This document shows positions 7,588 through 16,800 of a stretch of 64,000 nucleotides of DNA, one piece after another. Each line of letters begins with the position of its first letter. The first letter of the stretch is position 1. The notes beneath the pieces were generated by a model, which had not been told where the DNA came from, made no database searches, and saw nothing but the letters and a program-made list of their open reading frames with translations. Where the stretch lies: assembly GCA_017991835.1 (NCBI GenBank), contig JAGOPY010000006.1, positions 67,637 to 131,636 of the forward strand, given 5' to 3'. This stretch comes from Bacteroidales bacterium (lineage in GTDB: Bacteria; Bacteroidota; Bacteroidia; Bacteroidales; JAGOPY01). Both the position numbers and the translations under genes were made by a program.

Positions 7588-8883
7588 TCAGGTATTTAGA
7601 TAATTATTCAAGAAATGTTGATTTAATTCTGGTCTGAAATAATGTTTCCTTTTGATCCATATAAATCCATCGCCTTTTGAAATCAGAGCCACATCAACCG
7701 GTCCTCCAACACTTTCTTCTGCAAAAGTAATCCTTCTTTTCAAATAAGTCAAGTAAATTAAACTCTCAGCCATTTCGGCAAGGTCTTCTTTTGACAAACT
7801 ACTGACAGCGCTCATTAGAGGGATAAGAAAATTTGTTCTTTTTATACGATTATTATTCTCCATATAAACTTGAGATAAATCTTCGATGTTCAAATCTCTA
7901 ATTTGAGTAGACAGTAAAGGATTAGCATCGCCCAAGATATTTAATATCTCTTGATTATATTGGTGAAATAAATCCTTGAAATTTTTGAAATAAGACTGTT
8001 CAAGCCTGGGGTCGACACCTTTTAATATCGTATCAATAACATCTGTCTGGGCAAATGGTCTTATGGCCCCTTCCATTTCATTTGAAATTTTCGCCTCCTT
8101 TCTTGTATCAATGAAGTATCTTAATCTGTTTTGGATTGCAAATGAAATATCGACTGGAATTAATTGAGGGTAAATTTCTTCTTCTCCAAATCCAGTAAAA
8201 ACGAGTCCGGTAAAGCCTGTTATTTCCTCCTTCATCCTAAAGTATTGATAAACTATCAATTTAATTCTATTTACAAGGTCGACATGTAAATTAAACCCGT
8301 GTTGAGTAAATTGATGCCGGATAATTGTTTGGATTGGTTCATTGGCAAAAATTTCAAATTCCTCAAATGTATATCCTTCAAGCGCTGGACAAATTTCTTT
8401 ATCATTGATCTGATTCAGAACTTCAATTGATTTTCCATCTAAAAGCCCTATTATTTCATGGATGTGATCTTGATAATTTTCTCTAAGCTGATCATTTCCA
8501 AACAATGATTCATCAAGCAAAGCTTTAATCCAAAATCCGCTAAAACCAAGAAAAAAGTGATTTGAAATTGTATCATCAGTGAAGTAATTCTTTTCACCAA
8601 GGAATCGAATAAAATCTTCAACATATAGCTGCATAGTAGGAAAGGACTGCTCTCCTAATTGCTTTCGATATACTTTAATAATTGTTTCCCAAGGAGTGGC
8701 CATAAAAGAAGCCGAATTGTATATCATTACCCCCACAGGGTGGTATTTTGATAACGTAAATATCTTATTTGCACGGTTGAAAATCTTTCGACCGTTTTCA
8801 CCATCTATGGTTACAGCACTATCGGCCGCTAAAGCTACCGCGTGTTTATTTAAAATCCCAACAACTGCAGTCATATTGAACAC
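7588..8883 (-). CDS. Proteasome beta/HslV-like Ntn hydrolase, long form
   Basis: The 431-residue product opens MFNMTAVVGILNKHAVALAA, followed by DSAVT. This is the N-terminal strand-turn-strand of proteasome-type Ntn hydrolases. Taking Thr5 as Thr1 of the mature enzyme, Asp lies at mature position 17 as in proteasome beta subunits and HslV, and the later NKIFTLSKYHPVGVMIYNSA places a Lys (mature about 36) where the family has Lys33, with a short insertion. If translation begins at the second ATG (8874), removal of Met alone would expose the Thr nucleophile. The remaining 350 or so residues are largely alpha-helical-looking and far exceed the roughly 180-residue beta subunit, so it is not HslV itself; no HslU or other unfoldase is adjacent. 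It forms a tight pair with the 72-residue gene downstream. Confidence 0.75.
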   Translation of the reverse strand: MFNMTAVVGILNKHAVALAADSAVTIDGENGRKIFNRANKIFTLSKYHPVGVMIYNSASFMATPWETIIKVYRKQLGEQSFPTMQLYVEDFIRFLGEKNYFTDDTISNHFFLGFSGFWIKALLDESLFGNDQLRENYQDHIHEIIGLLDGKSIEVLNQINDKEICPALEGYTFEEFEIFANEPIQTIIRHQFTQHGFNLHVDLVNRIKLIVYQYFRMKEEITGFTGLVFTGFGEEEIYPQLIPVDISFAIQNRLRYFIDTRKEAKISNEMEGAIRPFAQTDVIDTILKGVDPRLEQSYFKNFKDLFHQYNQEILNILGDANPLLSTQIRDLNIEDLSQVYMENNNRIKRTNFLIPLMSAVSSLSKEDLAEMAESLIYLTYLKRRITFAEESVGGPVDVALISKGDGFIWIKRKHYFRPELNQHFLNNYLNT

Positions 8884-8977
8884 ATTTTTAAATTTCCCAT
8901 ATTCAGGTTTAACTCCACAAAAATTACGCCTAATTATTAATATTCAGATAAATACACTAATTTTGCTTTTTAGCAGC

Positions 8978-8998
8978 ACCGGAGATAGCATCTCCGGT
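8978..8998. repeat. Intergenic palindrome
   Basis: ACCGGAGA (8978-8985) pairs perfectly with TCTCCGGT (8991-8998) around a 5-base loop, in the 196-base gap upstream of the Ntn hydrolase gene. No T-run follows on the minus strand, so it is probably not a terminator for the preceding gene. It may be a REP-type palindrome. Confidence 0.5.
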
Positions 8999-9079
8999 CC
9001 GACGCTACGGGAAACTGAGGCGTTTCTGTTTATTTTTCATTATTCCTCTGCCTCAATTAACAGGTTTTAAATCATTCTA

Positions 9080-9520
9080 TTAAGGATACTTTTTTTCGTT
9101 TGTTTTTGATTTATTTGATCCGGAGATCGCAGACCATACTCGTGATGAATTTACGAAATCAATGATGCTGTTTCGCACTTCCCGGATCGTCATTTTTGAA
9201 CTGATTGAAAGCTTTAGTTTCTGAGCTACTTGTGATAATTGATCTTTAGTTAGATGTTTCAATTGATTACTGGCTGATGCTGGTTTGGATATAAGGTCAT
9301 TAATAAACTTCTGATCAATATTAAGTTCTTTATTTTGAGATTTGCGATCTGTGAAAGGAGCTGTAATGGAAACTTGAATACGTCCCCCAAATTTTTGAAG
9401 CTTCTCTAAATCAGAGGTTCTAAAAGTTTCTTTAACGAATACTTCAAGATTCTTAGGAAGTTTTTCTGCTGGCTTTAAAATTATGTCATGCTTTGGCATA
9501 GTCTTTAATTCTATTTTCAA
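9080..9520 (-). CDS. Small partner of the ParA-like ATPase, SAP/HeH-like C-terminus
   Basis: A 146-residue protein whose start overlaps the end of the ParA-like gene by 35 bases, indicating translational coupling. The N-terminal half is unremarkable beta-like sequence (IILKPAEKLPKNLEVFVKET). The C-terminal part (about 85-135) reads LKHLTKDQLSQVAQKLKL, then a Lys/Thr-rich turn and REVRNSIIDFV, a helix-extended-helix pattern like SAP/HeH DNA-binding domains. It may therefore be the DNA- or partner-binding component of the ATPase, comparable in position to ParB. An alternative start at 9499 is possible. Confidence 0.65.
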   Translation of the reverse strand: MKIELKTMPKHDIILKPAEKLPKNLEVFVKETFRTSDLEKLQKFGGRIQVSITAPFTDRKSQNKELNIDQKFINDLISKPASASNQLKHLTKDQLSQVAQKLKLSISSKMTIREVRNSIIDFVNSSRVWSAISGSNKSKTNEKKYP

Positions 9521-10451
9521 TTCGATTCGTAAAATTCATCATAATATCGGCCACTGATTTTTGCTCACTACTCTGGTGACGGAAATCGAACCAGGCCATT
9601 TTATCGGCTCCCTGGCTTAGGAATCTTGAAATTACATCAAGCCTTGGGATACGCTCTATGATTGGATGTGTTTCAATTATCTTCCTTTCTACAGAGGTAA
9701 GTTCCTTTTTTATCGAATCATATAATTCTTCTGTGGCTCTTTGCTGATTTTGAGTGCCATACTCATAACCCCCTGCCCGATTAATCCCATTCAGGACACA
9801 ACCTAAAAATTTCGGCCTCGATTTTTCATCAATTTCTTTAACCCATCTGAGCAATCTTGGCATGCCGAAAATGGATATTTTATCAGGTATCGTAACAGCG
9901 AGATAATAAGAACAGGCTCTAAGCATTGCCTGGGTCAGATACATTTTATTAGGTGGGCAATCTACAAGAATATAATCAAAATCGGTGAATTCATTAAGCA
10001 TATTGGTACAATAACCGAATAGCATAGTTTCAGCACTTGGATTTTCAACTAATTCCCTGGTCACTATAATATCTAACTCATCTACATCAAACGAACCTTT
10101 GATGATTTTTAGTGTATCGGGAGCGTAGGCATCAGGAACATCATCTATGTATTGCCGGAACTTAACTTTTGTTATTGTTGACCACCTTTTTGGTTTTACC
10201 AGATGATAAATTGTGAAATCTGTTTTATTCACCACCTCTGGATCATATCCTACGGCAAGAGACAGGCTACACTGGGGATCGATATCAAAGAGTAGCACTT
10301 TGTATCCTCTATGAGCCAGATAGTAGCCCAACAGTGTAGTTACCGTTGTTTTACCAACTCCCCCTTTGTAATTTGCAATGCAAATCGATTTGGGGTGTTT
10401 CTCGATTTTGAACTGCTCAACTTTTCTTTTTACATCATCTGGTATGTCCAT
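9486..10451 (-). CDS. ParA/Soj-family ATPase
   Basis: A 321-residue deviant Walker A ATPase. The P-loop KGGVGKTT sits at residues 29-36 with the signature Lys, the switch I/Walker A' region reads YKVLLFDIDPQCSLSLAVGY, and the Walker B-like strand is FDYILVDCPPN. The family dimerises on ATP and binds DNA non-specifically. Such ATPases serve plasmid or chromosome partition, but stand-alone copies also occur in conflict systems and integrative elements. Here it follows the helicase-methylase pair by 62 bases and overlaps a small DNA-binding-like partner. No replication initiator or centromere-like repeat array is visible, so a plasmid partition role is not supported. Confidence 0.9.
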   Translation of the reverse strand: MDIPDDVKRKVEQFKIEKHPKSICIANYKGGVGKTTVTTLLGYYLAHRGYKVLLFDIDPQCSLSLAVGYDPEVVNKTDFTIYHLVKPKRWSTITKVKFRQYIDDVPDAYAPDTLKIIKGSFDVDELDIIVTRELVENPSAETMLFGYCTNMLNEFTDFDYILVDCPPNKMYLTQAMLRACSYYLAVTIPDKISIFGMPRLLRWVKEIDEKSRPKFLGCVLNGINRAGGYEYGTQNQQRATEELYDSIKKELTSVERKIIETHPIIERIPRLDVISRFLSQGADKMAWFDFRHQSSEQKSVADIMMNFTNRIENRIKDYAKA

Positions 10452-10513
10452 TTTATTTTCTTGTTTTGTTTATAATTAATGTTTTAATAATTTAATCTTC
10501 AGAACGTTATAAT

Positions 10514-13500
10514 TCATTCCTCTATTTCCTCTCCGCTCCCGATCCCCATCCGGTACTTGATGTCGTAATTGATGATGAAATCCAGCTCCTCCTCCGTGAA
10601 ACCGTAATGAACCGCTAATAACTGGTCTATCTGGTCGATGATGGGCTTGGATTTTTTTACATAATATTCTCGATAGTTGATAGTGCCAGTAGATTTATAG
10701 GAAGCAGTTTTTAAAATTGAATTAACCTCTAGATCTTCCTGATATAAATAAAAAACGTCATCTAACTTGCTGTCAGTTAGTTCATTTATTGGAAAATTAT
10801 AGATAATATGCTTTGTAAAATTATGCGCATCACTTGTTACAACATAGTACCAATAAAACAATGAAGAGGACATCGCAGATCCAATTAAGGTCCGATTTTT
10901 ACCTTGTAATATACAAAGTTCTTTTTCGCCAGTTGATTTTTGAGCATTTTCACCCTCAAAATATGTAGGGGTAATAAGAACCTTTGCCCAATATCTAAAT
11001 CCATAAGAGTAGAACAATTTAAAATTTGTCACGGAATCAGAAATAAAACTGGAAATTCTTTTTTTTACCGTGAATAACTTATTGTAAATATCCAACTCAG
11101 TACTATTTGACGTCTTTGGAATAAGATTATATGGTTGTGTAATCAGTCTAAGATCAGTATAATAAAGACTTTGGAAAAGAGAATTTCTTTGGGAAGTCAA
11201 GAATTTTATCAGTCTAGTTGATTTAAAATTACTCTTTTGCTCGGCTTTCTTTTTAAGAATGATTATAGAAAGCCTAATATCCGCTCCCTCAAACAGTTTA
11301 GCTGGCCTACACTCAAAGCTTGAAAAATAAGAATCACAACTTGACTTTAACATCTTAATCGCACTTTCCATTCTCGGTGTGCTAATTAAAGCCAAGGGCA
11401 AAATGAAACCAAGATATCCTTCAGCTTTTTTTAAGCTCAATGATCTTTCGAGACAATAAGCGTGTAGATTTCCACATTCAATTGTCTTATAATCTTTTAG
11501 TTCATAAGTCTTGTTGACTTCAGAATATTCCACATATGGCGGGTTCCCAATGATCACAGCAAAACCTTTATTTTCTTCTATTATTTCATAATATTCAGCA
11601 AACCAGTGAAATGGCTGGTAGGATTTAAGCCACTCCTCATATTTGGTCCCGGAATACTGCATATGAAGCAATTCGTTCAACTGTTTATTGAGTTCCTTTA
11701 GTCTTTTATTATGTTCTTCCTTTGCCTCTTTAAATCCCTCGTAATCATCACCCTGGTTCAACTGTATTTCTTTATACCGTTTAAAGGCTTTTGCAACTAC
11801 CTCGCACTTTTCCTCGATCTGCGGTCTGACAATAGCGCCATCAAAAGTGTAATCCAGCCCTTTTTTCAATTCATCGCCGGTTGCAAACCCCACAAGCGTA
11901 TTGCCGCACCGGATATTAAAATCAACGTCCGGCAGCGGTTCCAGGCCGAGATTGTCTTTCTTGTAATCGGGATCCACGGTTGCCATCAGCTTCAGGAAAA
12001 GACGCAGCTTGGCAATTTCCACCGCTTCATTCATAATATCCACTCCATACAGGTTATTGAGAATGATGCTTTTATAGATGAAACAATCAAGGTTTGGGTG
12101 TTCCGGGCGGTTTACCTGTTCCAGTTCTCTGACAAAGACAGAATACTTTGTTCCGCCCTCATCCTCAACAAAGCTTTCCATCCGGTCGATGCACTTCCGG
12201 TAAAGCGTTTCCAGGATATTCATAGCCGCGAACAGGAACGCGCCCGAACCGCATGTGGGATCGAGAATGGTCACTCCTTTAAGCGCTTCGTAGAAATGAT
12301 GGACCAAAGCCGGGTCAGTCGTATTTTCCAGCACATCTTGGGTAAACTGTTTGATATCCAGGTTGTAAGTGATAAAGTCATTGATCTCTTTCACTTTCCC
12401 CGTTTCGATCTTTCCCTTCACCACCTGGTATCGGTTTCTCCGTTCAATCACCTCCCGGTATATTTCTGTCGGTAAGGCAATTTTAGCAGGCGCTGGCTGG
12501 TTCCATTCTCTCCGCAATTCATAAAGATGTGGCGAAGTGGTATCCTCAACTATTTTCTTACCCAGATCTTCATTAAAACCAACTTTTACTTCCGACGGGA
12601 GGTCATCGAAAAGATCGCCATTTTTGGGAAGCCCGTGTTTTACGGCACCATAAATGTATTTATCCCCGCTTTCTTTCAGCATATTCCAGGTTTCCGCACC
12701 TTCTTTCATCGCGGCGGGATATTTCCGCTTCACTTCGTCGAAAAGGTAAGGTATGATGCAGTTTTTGGAGATGTAATCGGTAATGTCTTCCCGGGTGTAG
12801 TAAGCGCCCATCTGTGCCCGGTCATTGATATACTTTTCGAAAATATAACCAATTACGTCTGGGTTGATATCACGCCCGGTTGCCGTTGGACTGTCATCAA
12901 GGTGCCAGTTATACTCGTCAAAGAAATTGAAGATTTTCTCAAAGGCTTCGTCTTTAACCTCAATATTCGTATAGCTTTTCTCCAGTTCGTGAACATCGAA
13001 CAGTCCACCATTCAGGTAAGGAACTCGCCCAAGATCAGGTAACAAGCTGTCAGTATGAGGAGAACCCAGGCCTTTGTGAAACAGAATGAGCAGGAAACTC
13101 TTGTAAAATGAATAAAACCGGTCTTTCCCTTGCTTGTCCCGTGTTTCTTTCAGTTTGTTCCTGAGATAATTGATATCGTCGTTCAGGAATCCTTTTTTTT
13201 GGATAAAATAGCAGAACATCAGCCGGTTAAGCATCAGGGAAGCGTACCATTCTCGGTCACCCATAACTGTAATGCCTTCAATAAATCCAAGGAAACGCTT
13301 ATGTTCATTTTTGAATTTATCGTAAAACTGTTTGGTGACTTTTTCGGCGTTGGCGGTAAAATTCTGGCGCAAGCGATGCGTAACGTCAACGATCGTGAGG
13401 CCTTCTTCTTCAGAAAGGGTGAAGAATGCGCCTTTCATCCGCTGGTATAGCAATTCGGGATCCTGGTGCGATTTCCAGTTGGTTTGCCGGAACTGGTTGG

Positions 13501-13822
13501 GCTTGTTAGGCTGCCGGTCAATCATTTGCCAGGTCTGTTCTGATCTGTTCTTATCAATAAATATCAGGAGGCTCTCGTGATAGTTTTTAGAAATTTCAGT
13601 TTGAACCTTTCTTCTGATAGAATAAGAGGGGATTTTCCCGTTTTCTGAGGCCTGACAAACAATAATGCGAAATCCTTCTTTTTGTGCAATGGAATGATAA
13701 TTGAAAGTTTCCTCTTCAATTTTTATCGATCTGGCCTCATTCAGGTAATTCCAGCCCAGTTCATTGAATAATCTCGTAAAATCAAAATCCCTGATGCGCT
13801 GATTAAAAACTTGTTTTTCCAT
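10514..13822 (-). CDS. Eco57I-type (type IIG-like) adenine methylase
   Basis: A 1102-residue protein with N6-adenine methyltransferase motifs: motif I DPTCGSGAFLFAA near residue 521 for S-adenosylmethionine, YGVDIMNEAVEIAKLRLFLK (acidic ribose-binding loop) and motif IV NPPYVEY near residue 759. The C-terminal 250 residues probably hold the target recognition domain. The N-terminal 190 residues resemble the front part of Eco57I-like enzymes, but I do not see a clear PD-(D/E)xK nuclease triad there, so cleavage may depend on the partner helicase or not occur. Its start overlaps the end of the PLD-SNF2 helicase gene by 20 bases, so the two are translated as a unit. Helicase-methylase pairs of this kind occur in restriction-like defence loci related to BREX and DISARM. 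Confidence 0.9.
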   Translation of the reverse strand: MEKQVFNQRIRDFDFTRLFNELGWNYLNEARSIKIEEETFNYHSIAQKEGFRIIVCQASENGKIPSYSIRRKVQTEISKNYHESLLIFIDKNRSEQTWQMIDRQPNKPNQFRQTNWKSHQDPELLYQRMKGAFFTLSEEEGLTIVDVTHRLRQNFTANAEKVTKQFYDKFKNEHKRFLGFIEGITVMGDREWYASLMLNRLMFCYFIQKKGFLNDDINYLRNKLKETRDKQGKDRFYSFYKSFLLILFHKGLGSPHTDSLLPDLGRVPYLNGGLFDVHELEKSYTNIEVKDEAFEKIFNFFDEYNWHLDDSPTATGRDINPDVIGYIFEKYINDRAQMGAYYTREDITDYISKNCIIPYLFDEVKRKYPAAMKEGAETWNMLKESGDKYIYGAVKHGLPKNGDLFDDLPSEVKVGFNEDLGKKIVEDTTSPHLYELRREWNQPAPAKIALPTEIYREVIERRNRYQVVKGKIETGKVKEINDFITYNLDIKQFTQDVLENTTDPALVHHFYEALKGVTILDPTCGSGAFLFAAMNILETLYRKCIDRMESFVEDEGGTKYSVFVRELEQVNRPEHPNLDCFIYKSIILNNLYGVDIMNEAVEIAKLRLFLKLMATVDPDYKKDNLGLEPLPDVDFNIRCGNTLVGFATGDELKKGLDYTFDGAIVRPQIEEKCEVVAKAFKRYKEIQLNQGDDYEGFKEAKEEHNKRLKELNKQLNELLHMQYSGTKYEEWLKSYQPFHWFAEYYEIIEENKGFAVIIGNPPYVEYSEVNKTYELKDYKTIECGNLHAYCLERSLSLKKAEGYLGFILPLALISTPRMESAIKMLKSSCDSYFSSFECRPAKLFEGADIRLSIIILKKKAEQKSNFKSTRLIKFLTSQRNSLFQSLYYTDLRLITQPYNLIPKTSNSTELDIYNKLFTVKKRISSFISDSVTNFKLFYSYGFRYWAKVLITPTYFEGENAQKSTGEKELCILQGKNRTLIGSAMSSSLFYWYYVVTSDAHNFTKHIIYNFPINELTDSKLDDVFYLYQEDLEVNSILKTASYKSTGTINYREYYVKKSKPIIDQIDQLLAVHYGFTEEELDFIINYDIKYRMGIGSGEEIEE

Positions 13823-16800
13823 GTAAATCAGTTTGATTTTTTATTCCCATCGAGCAAATGATCTGAGGCGCTGAAAGTGTTTCGCCAGATTCTTCTTCTA
13901 CCAGGCAAAGTCTTCCTTCGTTCCTGAGTTCAACAACGATGGCAGCGAGCTGGTCATCCGTGACCCCGATACGTAAACGCCTGTTTAATATATCTTTAGC
14001 ACTTTCCCGTAATGGGTATTTATAAATATCGCCGATGGCTTTTTTCAATGAATCCGTGTCGAACAACGTGTTTTTAAATTCTTCAATATATCGTGTAAGA
14101 ATCATATACACTTTATAGCGCGCTCCCGATTTTTTACCTAATTGGCCTCCGGTAAGTTGTTCATCTTTAGAAGAATATTCAAGGGATAATTTAACCAGGT
14201 CATGATGCTGGTCCATCTTTTCCAGTTCAGGGGTATCATAATCGCAAGCAATAGCTTTGAGTATACGGCTTTGACTTTTAGAAATCACCCGTTGATCCAT
14301 ACCAATCCAGGTCAATATATCAACATCGGAAGCAGTTTTGTGATAAGTCACAACGCCTTCGCCTTCAACCATCTGCTTTGGTTTGGGCATCGTACTGTAA
14401 ATCACATTTGGCAAGGATGGTATGATTTTTTTCAATTCAGGCCGGGCTTTTATGGCCTGGTTCCAGATTTCAAAAGCGGTTGAGGTCAGGTCAACTTCGG
14501 TGTCTTCTTCTTCATCGAGGATACCGGCTTTTTCGTTGTACAGGTCTCTGATATTGACCGGATCGCCATCAAAGAATACTTCATCGGCGCCCACATATTC
14601 TGCATTTTCCCTGATACGCCGTGATAGACGGTCGCGCAGCCGGATGATATTATTCAGCCCGTCAGCCGGGAGAAAAGAATAGCAAAGGATTTCGGGATGA
14701 TGCTGGCCGATACGGTCAACACGGCCGGCGCGCTGGATCAATCGGATCAGTGCCCAGGGAAGATCGAAATTTACGATGACGTGGGCGTCCTGCAGATTCT
14801 GGCCTTCACTTAAGACATCCGTCGAAAGCATGATCCTGATATCATCTGTTCCGGGTGTTTTCTTGTTGCTGACCGGACTGAAGCGATGGGCAAACGAGGT
14901 GGGATTTTCAATGTTTCCGGTTACAGCTTCCAAACGGTCAATTTTTCGCTTGTTCAGTTCTTCCTTGAGGTAATCAACGGTGTCGGCAAATTGCGAGAAG
15001 ATCAGGATTTTATCTTTTGGATGTTTCGTTTTGCAAAGATGTTCCAGGGATTTTAATTTTTTATCGGCTTTAGGATCCCAATATTTGGCAATATTCAAGA
15101 CCTCAAGCAGAATCTTGCAATCATGCTGAAGACTGATTATCAGATCATGCGTGAAAAACTCAGGATCAATCCAGGTAAGCTTTTTATCATGCTTATTTCT
15201 TTCATAGGCCGTTGCAGCATCTTCCATAAATTTTCCGACATCCGTTTTGATTTGCCTGATTCCCTGATCCAGCGTGTCCGCATCATTTTCTTCGAGGAAT
15301 TCATCGATCGATTCATTCTCTTGTCTTCCGATCGGCAATTTCAGCCCGTTTTTGATAGCATGGATATAAACGTAATTCCGCATCAGGTGGCGGGAGACTG
15401 ATATAATAAATGAAAAGCCGCAGCTTTCCAGTCTTTTAAACAAATTCGTCCTGCAAAATCCCATCAATCGTTTACCTGCACGGGAAAGATTAGCTAGGAT
15501 CAGTTTATCATCATTTCCGGCTGAATCTTCCTTTGCCGGGTCGATATAATTTGCCAGCCCATAGCGGGCAAGTTGCAATGAATTGATCAGGAGAACTACA
15601 TTTTCAGAATAGAGCTTCGCGTAAATATCCACATCATCCAGAGGATCAAAGTCATACTCAATCTTTTTGGGTATTCTGTCAGGAAAATAAAAGCGGCTGC
15701 CGTCCGAGAAGGTCAGGAAATATTGATTTCTTCCGTCGTCGAAAGTCGCGTAGTTTTCTTTTATAAAAGTCCTGGTTCGCCTGACCATGTATAGTTTAAG
15801 CAAGGTTTGCCAGTCTTCAGGATAATCACTTTTCTCGAACGCCAGCAGCGTATTGGGTTGATATTGATAGGTCGAAACGAATTCTGTTGCCCCACCCTGT
15901 AGTTCATTAATAAATCGTTCAGGAGAAACTCCCAGATCCTGCTCTTCCGGAATAAATAGTCTTAATTGGTTTGAAATATCAAAATAAATCTTATTATAAG
16001 GTGTGGCTGTAAGAAGAATGACTTTGCATTCATTTCGTTCAAGATAATCTTTAATGATAGAATAACGCTTTCCATCCCGGTTTCTCAGGTTGTGGCTTTC
16101 ATCGATGATGACGACCCGGTATCTTCTTTCATTCAAAAACTTCTCATCAATCATTGAAATGCTTTTTACCTTACCCCGAATCTGGTACCGGTGAAAATAA
16201 TCCTCCCACATTTCGGTAATGTTTTTCGGACAGATCACCAGGGTTTCAAGGTAAAAAGTCTCCTCGAAGACTTTTGTTAAGGCAGTAGCAGTTAATGTTT
16301 TACCGAGGCCAACCACATCACCGATCAGCACTCCGCCGCGTTTATCAAGATGTCGTGCAGCAATTAGCACAGCGCTTTGTTGGAACGGCAGAAGATCATT
16401 GCCAAAAATTTTGGGAATGAGAAAGTTATTCAAGCCAAGCTGTGCTTCCTGGGAGAGATGCCAGGCGATTTTCAGGTAAATAAAATATGGCTTTATGAGC
16501 TTATCACCGGCCCAACTTTCATCAATGATCGCAGCGAGTTCATCAGAAATATCGATACAATACTGATCAATCCACCTGTCTTCAAACCATTTAGTCAATT
16601 TGTTGGCAGCATCCTGTTCCAGCACATCCAGGTTCAATTCCCCCTGTTTCTCAAGTCCAGCCAGGGTGAGGTTGCTGCTTCCGACATATCCTACGGCTGG
16701 GGTGATCGGATCTTCCCTGAAAATCAGGTAAAGTTTTGCATGCAAAGAATGCCTGAGAAATAGTTTGACTATGACTTTCCTTTGTTTTAATTGGAGCGAC

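Noticed and set aside
7588-8883. HslV peptidase of an HslUV protease
   Set aside because: The N-terminal motif fits, but the protein is more than twice the length of HslV and no HslU ATPase is adjacent.
9486-10451. Plasmid partition locus
   Set aside because: A ParA-like gene alone is not enough; there is no replication initiator, iteron set or toxin-antitoxin pair, and core chromosomal genes flank the island.
11711-12475. 254-codon plus-strand open frame opposite the methylase gene
   Set aside because: It lies wholly antisense to conserved methylase coding sequence (including motif I) and its translation has no recognisable features. Similar antisense frames exist opposite dnaE, secDF and the UvrD gene.
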